NCBI GenBank assembly: GCA_031119515.1
Contig: JAVHXR010000039.1
Location: forward strand, 1 to 12,077
Source of the DNA: Propionicimonas sp.
GTDB lineage: Bacteria; Actinomycetota; Actinomycetes; Propionibacteriales; Propionibacteriaceae
Length of the DNA stretch: 12,077 bases
Reading direction: 5' to 3'
In this document: one piece after another, positions 1 to 7,465 of the stretch
Position numbering within the stretch: the first letter of the stretch is position 1
Layout of the letters: the number at the start of each line of letters is the position of its first letter
Position numbers and translations under genes: made by a program
Notes under the pieces: model-generated
Databases searched by the model: none
The model's input: the letters and a program-made list of their open reading frames with translations, nothing else
Told to the model about the DNA's origin: nothing

Positions 1-1
1 C

Positions 2-1732
2 GCCAGGGCCGCGGCCCGGAGGTCCTGGCTGCCGCTCCCGGCGGCCCGGTGGCTGTCGGACAACTTCCTGCTCCTGCTGGTGCCCTACCTCGGGCTGGCG
101 GTGGCGGTGCTGTCCGGCGCTGCCTGGCCGGCGCTCGGGTTCGCGCTGCTGGCGATCGGCTTCGACTGGGCCGCCACCCGCGAGGACTCGGCGGTCGCCC
201 GGATCGTCGACACCGCCGGAGCGGTGCCACCGCTGCGCGCCGCCGTGACCGCGCTGCTGCTGGCCGGGACGCTCGCCGGTCCCGGCCGCACCGGCTTCGT
301 GGCGGTGGCCGTGGTGGTGGTGCTCGCCTGGGTGGGGCTGACCGGCCTCGCCACCGGGTTCTCGCGGTCCGCCCCGCCGCTCCGGTTCGTCCCGGGCGCC
401 GCCACCCAACCCGAGCCGCTCGCCGGGTACGCCCGGTTCTACCGCAGCCTCACCGGGACGCCCGGCCCGTTCGCGCTCGCGCTGGCGCTGGCCATGGTCG
501 GAGGGATCCTCGCCGCCTCGAACTGGGCCGGATGGCTGCTGCTCGCCGCCGCCGCACTGGTCGCGCTCGGCACCGCCGCCACGTCCGGGCTCGCCTTCCG
601 CCGCCTGCTCGGACGGGCGGAGGCCGACACCGAGGCCCTGCTCGCCGAACTCGCCGGCGGGCAGCCGCGCTACCTGGTGCACGTCTCGCTCGGGGCCGGC
701 CAGTCCCGGTACATCGTCAACCAGTGGCTGCCGGTGCTGGACGCCACCCCCGCAAACGGGCTGCTCGCGGTGCGGGAGGCGAGCCAGCTCGCCCCGCTAC
801 GAGCCACCCGGGTCCCGGTGGTCTACGCCCCCAGCCCGCGCAACCTCGAGCGGGTCACCCTGCCCGGGATCCCGGTCGCGTTCTACCTCGCCTACGGCGA
901 GAGGAACGCGCACCTGCTGCGGGATCCCTCGCTGGCGCACGTCATGCTGCTGCACGGCGACTCCGACAAGGCGACCTCCGCGAACGCCCAGGCCCGCGGC
1001 TTCGACGAGGTGTGGGTGGCCGGCCAGGCCGCCGTCGACCGCTACCTCGCGGCCGGCGTCGACCTCGCCCCGGACCGCTTCGTCGTGGTCGGACGGCCAC
1101 AGGTCGAGCCGCTGCTGCGGGCCGACCACGTCCGGGCCGAGCCGCCGGTGGTGTTCTACGCCCCGACCTTCGAGGGCTACTACCAGGAGACCGCGCACTC
1201 CTCCCTCGACACGATGGGCCCGGCCCTGGTCCGACACCTGCTGGCCCACCGTCCCGAGGTGAGGGTGTGGTTCAAGCCGCATCCGGCCAGCGGCGTCGTC
1301 CGGTCGTCCATGCTCGCCGCGATCTCCGAGATCGAGGGGCTGCTCGCCGGTGGCGACCACGTCGTGGTCGACCGCACCGACCTCAGCCTGGTCGACTGCC
1401 TGGCCCGCGCGGACGTGCTGGTCTCCGATGTCTCCAGTGTCGTCAGCGACTTCCTGGCCACCCGCCGGCCGGTGCTGGTGACGAACCCCGCCGGGCTGGC
1501 GCCCGACGAGTTCACGGCGCGCTATCCCAGCCAGCGGGGGTCCTACCTGGTCGGCCCGGACCTGGCAGGCTTCGACGACCTGCTCACCGCCGCGCTCGGG
1601 GACGACCCGCTGCGCACCGAGCGGGAGGCGCTGGTCGGCTACCTGCTGGGCGACCTGCCGGACGGGCCGCAGGCGGCATTCGACGCTGCCCTCGCCCGGA
1701 TCTCAGCCCGGACCGGAGACGGCGGGGCCTGA
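2..1732 (+). CDS. CDP-glycerol glycerophosphotransferase-like membrane protein (TagF/TagB family), 5' truncated by window edge
   Basis: Likely transfers glycerol-phosphate or another polyol-phosphate from a CDP-activated donor onto a growing teichoic-acid-type polymer at the cytoplasmic membrane face. The frame is open to the first base, and residues before the first GTG (nt 80) align with the N-terminal region of the complete paralogue at 8298-10217, so the real start is upstream of the window. Three pairs of hydrophobic segments (about nt 62-175, 238-357 and 464-600) precede a soluble transferase domain. That domain carries HGDSDK (His codon 953-955), YAPTFEGYYQE (from 1157), KPHP (1274-1285) and SDVSSVVSDF (1424-1453). 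These match the family's two essential histidines (HG and HP) and its C-terminal nucleotide-binding SDxSS motif. The stop overlaps the last 30 nt of the convergent small gene. Family assignment is solid; donor and polymer are unknown. Confidence 0.88.
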   Translation, partial: ARAAARRSWLPLPAARWLSDNFLLLLVPYLGLAVAVLSGAAWPALGFALLAIGFDWAATREDSAVARIVDTAGAVPPLRAAVTALLLAGTLAGPGRTGFVAVAVVVVLAWVGLTGLATGFSRSAPPLRFVPGAATQPEPLAGYARFYRSLTGTPGPFALALALAMVGGILAASNWAGWLLLAAAALVALGTAATSGLAFRRLLGRAEADTEALLAELAGGQPRYLVHVSLGAGQSRYIVNQWLPVLDATPANGLLAVREASQLAPLRATRVPVVYAPSPRNLERVTLPGIPVAFYLAYGERNAHLLRDPSLAHVMLLHGDSDKATSANAQARGFDEVWVAGQAAVDRYLAAGVDLAPDRFVVVGRPQVEPLLRADHVRAEPPVVFYAPTFEGYYQETAHSSLDTMGPALVRHLLAHRPEVRVWFKPHPASGVVRSSMLAAISEIEGLLAGGDHVVVDRTDLSLVDCLARADVLVSDVSSVVSDFLATRRPVLVTNPAGLAPDEFTARYPSQRGSYLVGPDLAGFDDLLTAALGDDPLRTEREALVGYLLGDLPDGPQAAFDAALARISARTGDGGA

Positions 1733-2146
1733 CCACACCGCCTCCCCAGCGACGAAGATCGTCCGGGGTCCGCCCGGGCCGTCGACCGGTACCGCCCAGG
1801 CCAGCCGGTCGGGCGCTGTGTCGAAGGACAGGTACGGCGTCCCTGCGGTCTCGTCGGGCCGCAGCGTGGCGGCAGCCCGCTGCGAGACGACCTCCGGATC
1901 GGTCCACCATGCCGCCGGCGGGCAGCCGTGCGGCGACCCCGGTGGGCTGCCGAACCACGAGGTGCGCCGGTGGGTGAGGTCGGGCAGCAGTTCCACGAAG
2001 CCGGCCAGCGCCTCTCCGGCGACAAGGGGAACGAACCATGCCACCTGGCTGCCGGCGGCGTCCCTGACCCGGATCGGCGCACCGGCCAGGGCGGCGGTGT
2101 CGTGCGACTCCGCCGCCCTGGCCCTGGCCCGGTCCGCCGCGTCCAT
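1703..2146 (-). CDS. Small protein resembling the N-terminal (propeptide-like) domain of the adjacent cysteine peptidase; possible inhibitor
   Basis: 147 aa, no family recognised. The ATG lies 2 nt after the stop of the upstream peptidase gene (TAG at 2149-2151), so the two are probably translationally coupled. There is no signal peptide or membrane segment. Residues 23-55 (AGAPIRVRDAAG, then AWFVPLVAG and GFVELLPDL) line up by eye with peptidase residues 40-75 (ATPVHDIDGEV, then FYRLPVVRG and GAVDIAVQP). Residues 104-138 (PYLSFD, RLAWAVPVDG, FVAGEAVW) line up with peptidase residues 117-146 (VAFSYPKLAVQFLRDG, then LELFTWAPV). The protein also seems internally repetitive (AWFVPLVAG...GFVEL versus AWAVPVDG...IFVAG). 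An inhibitor or chaperone role is inferred from this resemblance and the gene order. Its 3' end overlaps the convergent transferase gene by 30 nt. Confidence 0.72.
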   Translation of the reverse strand: MDAADRARARAAESHDTAALAGAPIRVRDAAGSQVAWFVPLVAGEALAGFVELLPDLTHRRTSWFGSPPGSPHGCPPAAWWTDPEVVSQRAAATLRPDETAGTPYLSFDTAPDRLAWAVPVDGPGGPRTIFVAGEAVWSGPAVSGPG

Positions 2147-2148
2147 GA

Positions 2149-3318
2149 CTAGATGGTGCCCACTTTCGCGGTGTAGGCGTACTGGTAGGTCTGGGTCGCG
2201 AAGTTCTCCCACTTGGTGATCACCCCGGCGTTCGGCGGCCAGGGGTCGTAGACCAGCAACCCGCGCGACGGCCCGCTGGCCAGGATCGGCAGCAGCGTCT
2301 CGGTGTAGCCGGCCACCGTCCGGGAGTGGCCGGGCACGAAGCTGATCAGTGGCCGGTTCGCGCGGATCTCGGTGCGGAAGGTGGCGAAGCCCGGGTTGGT
2401 GACCATCGTGACGTCCAGGCCGTTGCTGGTCAGGGACTCGAGGGCGGTCACCACGTGGCCCACCTGGCTGTACGGCAGCCCGTTCGGGTTCGCCTTGGTG
2501 CCGAGGCCCAGCTCCTGGGCGAGCCGGTCCTGGGTGTACTCGTAGCGGTAGAAGTCGAGCAGCATCTGGGAGCTCGCCCCGACGCACCACACGTTGGTCT
2601 CCTGCCCGCGCAGCTCGTAGCACGGCGTGTGGTAGCTCGACCGCAGCGAGTAGCGGAGCTGCCGGGTGTCCACCAGCTTGTAGACCAGGATCTCCCGCCA
2701 GGCGTCCGGATCGAGCAGGTGGGCGGTGAGCCGGTACTCCAGCTTGTCGATCGCCGCCAGCCGCTTGTCGTACAGGGTGGAGCGGGCCTTCCGGGTTCGC
2801 GGCGGCAGCTCCTTCAGCAGGCTCCAGCGTTCGAAGTTCGCCGGCTCCAGCGGCTTGCGGTCGCCTGGCTCGGCCGGCGGGACCGGCGCCCAGGTGAACA
2901 GCTCGAGCATGACCACCTCCTCGCCGTCGCGCAGGAACTGGACGGCGAGCTTCGGGTAGCTGAAGGCCACGAACCTGGCCTCGTCGGACTGCTCGACCTT
3001 GTGCCGGCGCCGGTAGGCCTGTTCGCGGGCCTGGCCGACCAGCGCGTCCGGATCCCAGGCGAGGCCGTCGGCCCACGCCAGCAGGGGCTCGCCCAGGGCG
3101 GGCTGGACGGCGATGTCGACCGCCCCCAGCCGCTCCCTGCCGCGAACCACCGGCAGCCGGTAGAACAGGACCTCGCCGTCGATGTCGTGGACGGGAGTCG
3201 CCTCGGCGGACACCTCCGCGCCCCCGAGCCGGTCCAGCGGCAGCACCCCGGCGAGGCCGAGTGCATTGAGTTCGACGCCGGCGACCCGCCTGGCGTTCTT
3301 GGGATCGAGTGGGGCCAT
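2149..3318 (-). CDS. Papain-like/C39-like cysteine peptidase with N-terminal propeptide-like domain
   Basis: 389 aa. The C-terminal half (about 225-389) has the order and spacing of a papain-fold peptidase of the C39-like/AvrRpt2-like group: an oxyanion Gln239 six residues before Cys245 (GQETNVWCVGASSQML), His331 in FVPGHSRTVAGY and Asp358 in LLVYDPWPPNAG. It would cleave peptide bonds or act as a transpeptidase; the substrate is unknown. Residues 1-150 form a separate domain, with a beta-rich core around 40-145 that resembles the whole product of the next gene, so it may be a propeptide or autoinhibitory domain. There is no signal peptide, so Sec export is not supported. The ATG at 3318 is preferred over an in-frame GTG at 3327 because AAGGAGG lies 8 nt before it and overlaps the GTG. 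The next gene starts 2 nt after the stop. Confidence 0.85.
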   Translation of the reverse strand: MAPLDPKNARRVAGVELNALGLAGVLPLDRLGGAEVSAEATPVHDIDGEVLFYRLPVVRGRERLGAVDIAVQPALGEPLLAWADGLAWDPDALVGQAREQAYRRRHKVEQSDEARFVAFSYPKLAVQFLRDGEEVVMLELFTWAPVPPAEPGDRKPLEPANFERWSLLKELPPRTRKARSTLYDKRLAAIDKLEYRLTAHLLDPDAWREILVYKLVDTRQLRYSLRSSYHTPCYELRGQETNVWCVGASSQMLLDFYRYEYTQDRLAQELGLGTKANPNGLPYSQVGHVVTALESLTSNGLDVTMVTNPGFATFRTEIRANRPLISFVPGHSRTVAGYTETLLPILASGPSRGLLVYDPWPPNAGVITKWENFATQTYQYAYTAKVGTI

Positions 3319-3326
3319 GGCCGCCA

Positions 3327-3333
3327 CCTCCTT
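3327..3333 (-). promoter_or_regulatory. Strong Shine-Dalgarno deciding the peptidase start
   Basis: On the minus strand this reads AAGGAGG, a full anti-16S match, with an 8-nt spacer (3326-3319) to the ATG at 3318-3316. The alternative GTG at 3327-3325 overlaps the last base of the site and would leave no spacing, so the ATG is the start. Confidence 0.8.
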
Positions 3334-3427
3334 CCTGGTCGTGAGCGGATCCCCCCGGCCCGCTCCCGCCTACAGGAGGGGCCACCGCCGGCCTGCGATA
3401 CATCCATCCGGCCTTGTCGGCGGGGAG

Positions 3428-4729
3428 TCAGCCGGCACTCGGCAGCAGCTCGTACGGCTCGACCGTCGCGCGCGGGTCGATGCTGCCGCGCAGCATGGTG
3501 CGGACGTCCTCGCCGAGGCAGTGGATGTCCACCGTGCGGTCGAGGAACCGCAGCAGCCCGTTCGCGCCACCGGCGTCGAGGTCGGTCGCCCAGCCGTGCG
3601 CCGCGTCGGCCCGGAAGCTGCGGAGGATCTCCCAGAAGCTCAGGTGATGCGGGCCGGCCGGGAGCACCCGGCCGTCCAGCCGCTCCATCACCCCGGTCTC
3701 GGCCGGGTGGTCGGGGGAGCCGTCCCCGTCCTCGTCCGGCCGGTCCAGAGGGTAGGACTGGGCGGTCCCGTACAGGTGGCTCCACCAGCCCTGCCTGCCG
3801 CCGAAGCGCAGCAGGTGCAGTGCCCGGCTGACGGCAGCCGGGTCGCGCTCGAGTTCGGCGAGGGTGCCGACCGCCAGCCCGGCGGCCAGGTAGTGGCGGT
3901 TCGCCGGCCGGTCCAGCCGGCGGTCCCACAGCTCGTGCAGCACGGTGGTGGTCGCGAACCGGGCGAAACCCTCGGCGAACGCCGCTCCCGGCCCATCGCC
4001 GCCCCGATGGCCGGACCGTCGGGCATGGAGCTCGTACCAGCACCCCCAGAAGTACGGCAGCACCGTCTCCGGCCGCCACTGCGGGCCACCGTCGGCCAGC
4101 TGGATCCGCTCTCCGAAGCGGCGGGAGCCGGCGGCCGCGTCCCGTGCCGGGTGGACCACCGTGACCCGGTGGTCGAGCCCGAACCAGCCGTCCTCGGCGC
4201 GGAGCCGGTCCAGGACGGTGCGCAGCAGGTACCACAGCACCGCCTGGCGACGAAACACCGGGCTGCCGAGGTCGTCAGGCTCGCCGGGGGCGACCAGCCG
4301 GTCGCCGGTGACCACGTCGCCGGCCGGGCGCGGATCGCCTGAGCTCCAGATCGTCTGCCAGCCCTGCCCGGCGGGTCCGTGGCCGGGGGAGCCGGCCGCC
4401 CTGCCGTCCTCGATCGTGAGGTCTGGGCCGGCGAGCCGGACCCGGACCTGCAGGAAGCGGCCGGAGCTCGCACCGTCCCTGGTCAGGCTGAAGCTCCCGG
4501 AGGCGTCGGTGCGGGTGCTGCGCAGCTGCGACCACGGCCCGCCGGCCCCCTCGGAGACCGCCAGAACCACTTCGACACCGACCAGTGGACGGTCGACCGG
4601 GTACCCCTCGAGCTCGCCCTCGCGGACGCGTAGCCGCCCGGTGATCGTCCCGTGTCCTGGGGTGGTCTCGCCCACCGCTCCCGGCCAGCCTCCCCCGACG
4701 CCGATCCGGGTCTCCTGCATCGTCTTCAT
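3428..4729 (-). CDS. Transthyretin-like domain plus degenerate metallopeptidase-like domain protein
   Basis: 433 aa, function not known. Residues about 27-105 look like a carboxypeptidase-regulatory/transthyretin-like beta-sandwich (GTITGRLRVREG, then PLVGVEVVLAV, RTDASGSFSL and LQVRVRLAG). Residues 220-262 resemble the active-site region of zinc metallopeptidases in which HExGH is followed by EGFA. Here EGFARFAT is intact (Glu253), but the expected HExGH position reads GCWYE just before LHARRSGH, so the first two zinc ligands and the catalytic Glu appear lost. Residues 332-340 (DEDGDGSPD) form a DxDxDGxxD calcium-type loop. There is no signal peptide or membrane segment. The start is ATG 4729, with GGGGGA 7 nt upstream; a second in-frame ATG lies three codons on. 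It is divergent from pgi across 99 nt and is followed after 109 nt by the peptidase gene. A structural or binding role seems likelier than catalysis, but that is inference. Confidence 0.75.
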   Translation of the reverse strand: MKTMQETRIGVGGGWPGAVGETTPGHGTITGRLRVREGELEGYPVDRPLVGVEVVLAVSEGAGGPWSQLRSTRTDASGSFSLTRDGASSGRFLQVRVRLAGPDLTIEDGRAAGSPGHGPAGQGWQTIWSSGDPRPAGDVVTGDRLVAPGEPDDLGSPVFRRQAVLWYLLRTVLDRLRAEDGWFGLDHRVTVVHPARDAAAGSRRFGERIQLADGGPQWRPETVLPYFWGCWYELHARRSGHRGGDGPGAAFAEGFARFATTTVLHELWDRRLDRPANRHYLAAGLAVGTLAELERDPAAVSRALHLLRFGGRQGWWSHLYGTAQSYPLDRPDEDGDGSPDHPAETGVMERLDGRVLPAGPHHLSFWEILRSFRADAAHGWATDLDAGGANGLLRFLDRTVDIHCLGEDVRTMLRGSIDPRATVEPYELLPSAG

Positions 4730-4816
4730 CGCTCGTCCCCCAACGTCACGGATGAAGTGTTGACAGTGCTAGGAGGGCCTCCCGGGCGCGGTGATACGCC
4801 CCCGCCCACGACTGGT

Positions 4817-4822
4817 TAGGCT
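4817..4822 (+). promoter_or_regulatory. -10 element of a probable leaderless pgi promoter
   Basis: TAGGCT matches the actinobacterial TANNNT -10 consensus. It is followed by exactly six bases (GAGCTC) and then the ATG at 4829, which places +1 on the A of the start codon. No Shine-Dalgarno precedes pgi, in agreement with leaderless translation. No convincing -35 is visible 17-18 nt upstream. Confidence 0.62.
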
Positions 4823-4828
4823 GAGCTC

Positions 4829-6502
4829 ATGACCGCACCCGTCGACCCGACCGCGACCGCCGCCTGGGCGGACCTCGCGGCGCTGCACCAGCGCCTCGCC
4901 CCCGACCTGCGGGCCTGGTTCGCCGACGATCCCGACCGCGCCCGCCGCTTCGGCTTCGAGGCCGGCGACCTGTTCGTCGACCTTTCCAAGAACCTGCTCA
5001 CCGACGAGGTGCTGGCAGCGCTGGTGGCGCTCGGCCGGGAGGTCGGGCTGGAGGCCCGGCGGGACGCGATGCTCGCCGGTGAGCACATCAACGTCACCGA
5101 GGACCGGGCGGTGCTGCACACCGCGCTGCGTCGCCCCCGCACCGACTCGCTGGTGGTGGACGGCACCGACGTCGTCGCCCAGGTGCACGAGGTGCTCGCC
5201 AAGGTCTACGCGTTCGCCGAGCGGGTCCGTTCGGGGGACTGGGTGGGGATCACCGGCCGGCCGATCGAGACCGTGGTGAACATCGGGATCGGCGGTTCCG
5301 ACCTCGGCCCCGTGATGGTCTACGAAGCGCTCAAGCCGTACGTCAAGGCCGGCCTGGCCTGCCGGTTCGTGTCCAACATCGACCCGGCCGACGTCGCGGA
5401 GCAGACCCGCGACCTCGATCCCGAGACGACCCTCTTCATCGTGGCGTCGAAGACCTTCACCACCCTCGAGACGCTGACCAACGCCCGGCTGGCGCGGGAC
5501 TGGCTGCTCGCCGGGCTCGCGGCGCGGGGGGCCGTCGACGGCACCGCCGGCGGCGACAGCCAGGCGATCGCCAGGCACTTCGTCGCCGTCTCGACGGCGC
5601 TGGACAAGGTGGCCGCCTTCGGAATCGACCCGGCCAACGCGTTCGGCTTCTGGGACTGGGTGGGAGGACGGTACTCGGTCGACTCCGCGGTCGGCACCAG
5701 CCTTGCGGTCGCGCTCGGGCCGGACGCTTTCGCCGAGCTGCTGGCCGGCTTCCACGCCATCGACGAGCACTTCGCCAGCACCCCGCTGGAGCGCAACGTC
5801 CCGGCCCTGATGGGCCTGCTGAACGTCTGGTACGTGAACTTCTTCAAGGCCGGCTCGCACGCCGTCCTGCCGTACGCGCAGTACCTGCACCGGTTCGCCG
5901 CCTACCTGCAGCAGCTGACGATGGAGTCCAACGGCAAGGGCGTGCGGATCGACGGCACCCCGGTGACCACCGAGACCGGTGAGGTCTTCTGGGGCGAGCC
6001 GGGCACGAACGGCCAGCACGCCTTCTACCAGCTGATCCACCAGGGGACGCAGCTGATCCCTGCCGACTTCATCGCCGTCGCCACTCCGGCGCACCCGCTG
6101 AAGGACGGAGGCGCCGACGTCCACGAGCTCTTCCTGGCGAACTTCTTCGCCCAGACCAAGGCGCTGGCCTTCGGCAAGACCGCAGCGGAGGTGCGGGCGG
6201 AGGGTACCCGTGAGGAGATCGTCCCGGCCCGGGTGTTCGCCGGCAACCGGCCGACCACCTCGATCATGGCCCCGGCGCTGACGCCGTCCGTCGTCGGCCA
6301 GCTGATCGCGCTCTACGAGCACATCACCTTCACCCAGGGCGTGGTGTGGGGGATCAACTCCTTCGACCAGTGGGGGGTGGAGCTCGGCAAGCAGCTCGCG
6401 CTGCAGATCGCCCCGGCCGTGGCGGGGGACGCCGGCGCGCTGGCGTCCCAGGATCCGTCGACCCAGGCCCTGGTCCGGTACTACCTGGCGAACCGCCGCT
6501 GA
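4829..6502 (+). CDS. pgi: Glucose-6-phosphate isomerase
   Basis: 557 aa, the usual length for a full-size bacterial enzyme. It is cytoplasmic and interconverts glucose-6-phosphate and fructose-6-phosphate in glycolysis and gluconeogenesis. The two sugar-isomerase (SIS) domains carry the family signatures: NIGIGGSDLGP from residue 151, SKTFTTLETLTN, GGRYSVDS (279-286, with Arg281), ESNGK (Glu366), GEPGTNGQHAF (His397) and ELGKQLA (Lys521). The 31-residue spacing between Glu366 and His397 equals that between the catalytic Glu357 and His388 of mammalian enzymes, and Lys521 corresponds to the C-terminal catalytic Lys518. The ATG fits a leaderless start. It sits upstream of the teichoic-acid-type exporter with 117 nt between, and a separate promoter there is possible, so co-transcription is not certain. 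Fructose-6-phosphate feeds amino-sugar cell-wall precursors, a plausible but unproven functional link. Confidence 0.97.
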   Translation: MTAPVDPTATAAWADLAALHQRLAPDLRAWFADDPDRARRFGFEAGDLFVDLSKNLLTDEVLAALVALGREVGLEARRDAMLAGEHINVTEDRAVLHTALRRPRTDSLVVDGTDVVAQVHEVLAKVYAFAERVRSGDWVGITGRPIETVVNIGIGGSDLGPVMVYEALKPYVKAGLACRFVSNIDPADVAEQTRDLDPETTLFIVASKTFTTLETLTNARLARDWLLAGLAARGAVDGTAGGDSQAIARHFVAVSTALDKVAAFGIDPANAFGFWDWVGGRYSVDSAVGTSLAVALGPDAFAELLAGFHAIDEHFASTPLERNVPALMGLLNVWYVNFFKAGSHAVLPYAQYLHRFAAYLQQLTMESNGKGVRIDGTPVTTETGEVFWGEPGTNGQHAFYQLIHQGTQLIPADFIAVATPAHPLKDGGADVHELFLANFFAQTKALAFGKTAAEVRAEGTREEIVPARVFAGNRPTTSIMAPALTPSVVGQLIALYEHITFTQGVVWGINSFDQWGVELGKQLALQIAPAVAGDAGALASQDPSTQALVRYYLANRR

Positions 6503-6507
6503 GCCGG

Positions 6508-6538
6508 CGGAGCAGCCCGTGCCGCCCAACGTGCTCCG
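6508..6538 (+). terminator. Weak hairpin after pgi
   Basis: CGGAGCA (6508-6514) and TGCTCCG (6532-6538) form a perfect 7-bp stem with a 17-nt loop, starting 5 nt after the pgi stop. There is no U-tract. It could weaken read-through from pgi into the exporter genes, or be an operator-like inverted repeat just upstream of the candidate promoter. Confidence 0.3.
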
Positions 6539-6553
6539 GATCGATCCCGCGGA

Positions 6554-6559
6554 TAGACT
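6554..6559 (+). promoter_or_regulatory. Candidate -10 element for the ABC exporter operon
   Basis: TAGACT matches TANNNT. It lies 61 nt before the permease ATG in the 117-nt gap after pgi and would start transcription near 6566. The hexamer 17 nt upstream (GTGCTC) is a poor -35. Near the start codon, GAGGGGA (6602-6608) and GGAG (6612-6615) are the possible ribosome binding sites. Confidence 0.4.
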
Positions 6560-6619
6560 CGCAGGGAACAGTGGCCGGGCAAGGGTCCTGGGTGGCACGA
6601 CGAGGGGAATCGGAGCGGC

Positions 6620-7465
6620 ATGAGTCTGGCCGAGCTGGCTGCGCGCAGCGGCCTGCACCGGGTCGGTGCGCGCCCCCCGTTCTGGTCGTACCTGAAACAG
6701 ACCTGGGAGCGGCGGGACTTCATCGCCACCATGGCTCAGTCGAGGCTGCGGGCCTCGGTGGAGGAGAACCGGCTCGGCGTGGCGTGGCTGGTGCTCCAGC
6801 CGGTGATGAACGCCGCGATCTACGGGATCATCTTCGGGGTGATCCAGGGGGACAAGAGGCCTCCAGACTTCGCCGCGCACGTGGTGATCGGGGTCTTCCT
6901 GTGGGGGTTCTTCTCCCACAGCCTCACCGATGGCGCGAAGTCGATCACCGGCAACCAGTCGCTGGTTCAGTCGCTGGCGTTCCCCAGGATGACGCTGCCG
7001 CTGGCGGTGGTGATCGAGCAGTTCCTCGCCCTGTTGCCCTCGATGGGGCTGCTGGTCATCGCGCTGCCCTTCATGGGACACCCGCCGGCGTGGGAGTGGC
7101 TGTTGATGATCCCGCTGCTCGCCCTGTACACCCTGTTCAACGCCGGCGTCGCGATGATCGCCGCCCGGTTGACGGTCCACGTCCGCGACCTCACCCAGGT
7201 GCTGCCCTATCTCACCCGCATCATGTTCTACACCTCCGGTGTGCTGTTCAACGTGAGCGCGGTGCTGGAGGGTCACGAGTGGGCGCTGCGGCTGTACGAC
7301 TTCTACCCGATCTACCAGGTGCTGCAGCTGGCCCGCGGCATCCTGATGGACACCCCGGTCGCCGACCAGATGTACTGGGCCTACTTCTCGGTCTCGGCGG
7401 TTGTGACGCTGGTGTTCGGGCTGGTCTTCTTCTGGGTCGCGGAGGAGCGGTATGGCCGTGACTGA
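6620..7465 (+). CDS. tagG: ABC-2 type polysaccharide/teichoic acid exporter permease (TagG/Wzm-like)
   Basis: 281 aa, typical length for the family. It is the membrane half of an exporter that flips a lipid-linked teichoic acid or polysaccharide across the cytoplasmic membrane. About 50 cytoplasmic N-terminal residues (including WERRDFIATMAQSRLRAS) precede roughly six hydrophobic segments near 56-75, 84-101, 125-150, 160-182, 196-212 and 252-274. The conserved ABC-2 export region is visible at 185-215 (LTVHVRDLTQVLPYL, then FYTSGVLF), followed by NVSAV and FYPIYQVLQLARG. Its last 14 nt overlap the ATPase gene, so the two are translationally coupled. The symbol is by family analogy and genetic context; the exported polymer is not identified by sequence. 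Confidence 0.9.
   Translation: MSLAELAARSGLHRVGARPPFWSYLKQTWERRDFIATMAQSRLRASVEENRLGVAWLVLQPVMNAAIYGIIFGVIQGDKRPPDFAAHVVIGVFLWGFFSHSLTDGAKSITGNQSLVQSLAFPRMTLPLAVVIEQFLALLPSMGLLVIALPFMGHPPAWEWLLMIPLLALYTLFNAGVAMIAARLTVHVRDLTQVLPYLTRIMFYTSGVLFNVSAVLEGHEWALRLYDFYPIYQVLQLARGILMDTPVADQMYWAYFSVSAVVTLVFGLVFFWVAEERYGRD

Noticed and set aside
150..200. FDWAATRED in the membrane region as a CDP-alcohol phosphotransferase motif
   Set aside because: The required D-G-x2-A-R-x8-G-x3-D-x3-D pattern is absent here and in the paralogue.
49..1977. A 642-codon plus-strand frame overlapping the first transferase gene, and similar long frames at 2326-3831 and 8519-10537
   Set aside because: The products are Arg/Pro/Ala/Gly-rich shift-frame sequence; the other frame or strand at each place encodes conserved motifs.
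3325..3327. GTG as the start of the cysteine peptidase
   Set aside because: It overlaps the AAGGAGG ribosome binding site; the ATG 9 nt downstream has ideal spacing.
4760..4765. TTGACA as a -35 box for pgi
   Set aside because: There is no TANNNT at 16-19 nt downstream, and the only good -10 (4817-4822) is about 51 nt away.
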